From Roseobacter sp. MH60115 (GTDB lineage: Bacteria > Pseudomonadota > Alphaproteobacteria > Rhodobacterales > Rhodobacteraceae), in NCBI RefSeq assembly GCF_015644665.1, contig NZ_JADOBQ010000012.1, positions 28,023-92,022 of the forward strand: DNA of 64,000 nt, in the 5' to 3' direction. Shown one piece after another: positions 62,009 to 64,000 of this stretch (positions within the stretch are counted from its first letter, which is position 1; each line of letters begins with the position of its first letter). The position numbers were made by a program, and so were the translations under genes. The notes below the pieces were generated by a model. It made no database searches and had not been told where the DNA came from. It was given only the letters and a program-made list of their open reading frames with translations.

Positions 62009-62629
62009 TCAGGCGGGCTTGCGGGCGACGATAAAGGGGCTCAGTCGGTTCTTTCCGAAGTACCGCGTCTGCTCGATTTCGAACCCGGCCCGGATCAGGT
62101 GCCGGGTCAATCCAGCGCGGCTCAGGATGATCACATTAGGCGCGATCCGCAGGGCCATGAGCACACGAACCATGGCGCGCATCCAGCGCGGCGCGTCCTT
62201 CAGACAAACCGTCTTTGATATGAAGTGACCGCCGGGCTTCATTTGGTGGAATACTGAATCCAGCACGGTGGGTATGTCATCCACCAGATGAAGCAGGCTG
62301 AACGCGCAAATGACCTCGAACGGTTGGCCAGGAATATGTTGCGCCGCCTCCGCCTGAAGGAATTCTGGTGTTCCCGCGGCATCGCCGCCTGATCGTGACC
62401 GGGCGATCCGGATCATCTCGGCAGAGAGGTCGGTTGCGGTCACATGAGCGACAACAGGCGCGATCTTCCTGGCTGTGCCGCCTGTGCCGCAGCCGATTTC
62501 AAGAACGCGATCGGTCGATCGAAGAAGCGCAGTGACGCATTCCAGCTTTTCTTCGTAGGCGGTGACATCGGCGATGGGCTTTTTTGCGTATTTGGGCGCA
62601 TGCCGGTCCCAGAAGGCTTGGGCAGTCAT
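62009..62629 (-). CDS. class I SAM-dependent methyltransferase
   Basis: A 206-residue enzyme: FWDRHAPKYAKKPIADVTAYEEKL, SAM motif VLEIGCGTGGTARKIA, ATDLSAEMIRIA and FSLLHLVDDIPTVLD. Likely acts on a small molecule or lipid. ATG 62629 has AAAGGAAA upstream; the frame extends 48 codons further without homology. Divergent from lysR; an inverted repeat CTTCA-N4-TGAAG at 62653-62666 lies just upstream and could be the LysR-type site. Confidence 0.9.
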   Translation of the reverse strand: MTAQAFWDRHAPKYAKKPIADVTAYEEKLECVTALLRSTDRVLEIGCGTGGTARKIAPVVAHVTATDLSAEMIRIARSRSGGDAAGTPEFLQAEAAQHIPGQPFEVICAFSLLHLVDDIPTVLDSVFHQMKPGGHFISKTVCLKDAPRWMRAMVRVLMALRIAPNVIILSRAGLTRHLIRAGFEIEQTRYFGKNRLSPFIVARKPA

Positions 62630-62818
62630 GTGGGTTTCCTTTGCGTGTTGCACTTCAGGTTTGAAGCAGCGCGGTTGCGCCAGTCGTAAGAAACTGCGGA
62701 ATACATTGTGTCGCTTTCGGTTGCCGAGACCGGGCCGATCTCGTTTCGCAGCCGGTATCATCCATGCGCTCATGAAAGGTCGATTGCTTAAATTCGTCCA
62801 CCTGCTATACGCTCATGA

Positions 62819-63733
62819 ATGAACTGGCAGGCCGTCTCCTTCGATTGGAACCAGGTACGCGCCTTCCTCGCGACAGCGGAGGAAGGCTCGTTCAGCGGCG
62901 CGGCGCGCGTCCTGAAGACAACGCAGCCGACGATAGGACGGCAGATCGGTGCGTTGGAGGAGGCACTTGGCGTCACGCTGGTAGAACGCAGCGTCCGTGG
63001 TCTTACCTTGACGGAAGCAGGGCGCGACCTGATTGATCACATGCGCACGATGGGCGAGGCTGCGACGCTCATCTCGATGGTGGCCGACGGTAAATCTCAG
63101 GAAGTCACCGGAGAGGTCACGGTCACTGGAACCGACCTCTTGTCGGCAGCGATCCTGCCGGGCGTGCTCAAGCCGTTGAGACAGATGGCGCCGGGCATCC
63201 GCGTCCGCATTCTTGCGTCGAGTGAAATGCAGAATTTGACGCAGCGAGAGGCGGACATTGCGATACGCCACGTCCGCCCGGATCAGCCAGACCTGATCGC
63301 ACGGCACTTGGGCGACTTTCGCGCCACTCTTTATGCCGCGACCGACTATCTCGATCGTGCAAGCCGCCCACGGACACCGCGCGATGTGGCCGCACTCGAT
63401 TTCGTCGGCAATGCCGACCCCGAGCGGCTAATGGCCCCACTGCACAATATGGGTGTGCCCGTCCGCGCAGAGAGCTTCGTGATGTCAAGCGAGAGCGGTG
63501 TCGTCGCATGGGAATTGGTGAAAGCGGGCTATGGCGTCTCGATGCAGCCCGAAATGTTGGGCGAGGCCGAACCTGGCATAGAGAAGGTCTTGCCGGATTT
63601 CCCTTCGTTGGAATTTCCGATCTGGCTGGTCACCCATCGTGAGTTACAGACCAGCCGCCGTATCCGGATCGTATTCGACCTGCTTGCGCGGGGTCTGTCA
63701 GACGTTGCGAAGCGCCGAAGTGGTCGCGATTGA
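62819..63733 (+). CDS. LysR-family transcriptional regulator
   Basis: A 304-residue LTTR. The N-terminal HTH reads FDWNQVRAFLATAEEGSFSGAARVL and TTQPTIGRQIGALEEALGVTL, then a linker helix and an effector domain with VTGTDLLSAAILPGVL and DIAIRHVRP. LTTRs typically activate a divergent gene, here the methyltransferase at 62629 and perhaps the whole 62.6-59.2 kb group. ATG 62819 overlaps a short ATG at 62815. Confidence 0.93.
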   Translation: MNWQAVSFDWNQVRAFLATAEEGSFSGAARVLKTTQPTIGRQIGALEEALGVTLVERSVRGLTLTEAGRDLIDHMRTMGEAATLISMVADGKSQEVTGEVTVTGTDLLSAAILPGVLKPLRQMAPGIRVRILASSEMQNLTQREADIAIRHVRPDQPDLIARHLGDFRATLYAATDYLDRASRPRTPRDVAALDFVGNADPERLMAPLHNMGVPVRAESFVMSSESGVVAWELVKAGYGVSMQPEMLGEAEPGIEKVLPDFPSLEFPIWLVTHRELQTSRRIRIVFDLLARGLSDVAKRRSGRD

Positions 63734-64000
63734 CAGGTGTCAATGCACCGAACCCGGACCAAGTGAGGTCGCGTGGCTATAGTCGAAGCTGCGGTTGCAC
63801 GAGTTCGTTTTGTCCGATGAGTGTACGCTGATGTTGGAAATGCCGCGCAATCGATCAACGTCCGCTTTGGGGAAGCTGCAATGCGGCAACTTATCTCGCG
63901 ATGAACGGCTGGTTTGGGCCGTCGGTGACGGTTGTCAGGACTGTCAGGACGCCAAAAAGTATGGATGCCGCGGCGCATCTGAAGTCCGGTAGGAGCCCAA
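63734..64000. other. window end without a supported gene
   Basis: After lysR only short open frames without recognisable motifs are seen, such as 63795-63992 on the + strand. A gene continuing beyond the window cannot be excluded. Confidence 0.4.

Overview
The window looks like part of a large conjugative plasmid (or chromid) of an alphaproteobacterium, most likely from the Rhodobacterales/Roseobacter group. The pointers are a complete repA-repB-repC cassette, an Agrobacterium/RP4-style trbBCDEJKLFGHI mating-pair apparatus, a plasmid XerC-like/DUF1403/ScpB module, and GC-rich codon use throughout. No rRNA or tRNA gene and no CRISPR array was seen.

Layout. (1) 0.2-12.2 kb, + strand: a toxin-like locus. 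It has a HlyC-type lysine acyltransferase, an unrecognised 200-residue protein, and a 3617-residue secreted-type protein carrying an embedded Hint domain, RTX nonapeptides and 18 large C-terminal repeats. (2) 12.4-25.8 kb, - strand: one tightly overlapped T4SS operon, trbB to trbI, then traF, traB (interrupted by an in-frame TAG), a VirB1-type lytic transglycosylase and a PlsC-like acyltransferase. (3) 25.8-35.7 kb: an accessory block lying between two halves of an IS3-family transposase in the same orientation. It holds a MarR regulator, an RND pump with its adaptor, cytochrome b561, a secreted protein and a YghX-type hydrolase. (4) 35.7-37.6 kb: a TetR regulator divergent from an enoyl-CoA hydratase/DUF1330 pair. 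(5) 37.6-45.2 kb: the replication/maintenance core, with repABC, a putative antisense RNA between repB and repC, two parS-like palindromes after repC, a tyrosine recombinase with a dif-like inverted repeat beside it, DUF1403 and ScpB. (6) 45.2-58.7 kb, - strand: a defence island with an AbiE toxin-antitoxin pair, an orphan AbiEi-like antitoxin, and a gene string that appears translationally coupled: DUF262/DUF1524 nuclease, HsdM, a second HsdM, HsdS, an HNH-HsdR fusion and a HEPN/zinc-ribbon protein. (7) 59.1-63.7 kb: small housekeeping-like genes (GNAT, VOC, two methyltransferases, two membrane proteins) and a divergent LysR regulator.

The strongest candidate for something undescribed is the 48.2-58.7 kb operon. 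It puts a GmrSD-like DUF262 protein, two different HsdM subunits and a HEPN protein around a type I restriction system. Its HsdR carries an extra N-terminal HNH nuclease plus a small alpha/beta domain. The DNA between hsdS and this HsdR still contains the first codons of a former hsdR, so the N-terminal module seems to have arrived by recombination. The second candidate is the acyltransferase/Hint/RTX giant at the left end.

Functions are read from motifs and remembered family features; no database search was possible. Start codons were chosen by Shine-Dalgarno spacing and overlaps, and several are alternatives to longer reading frames.
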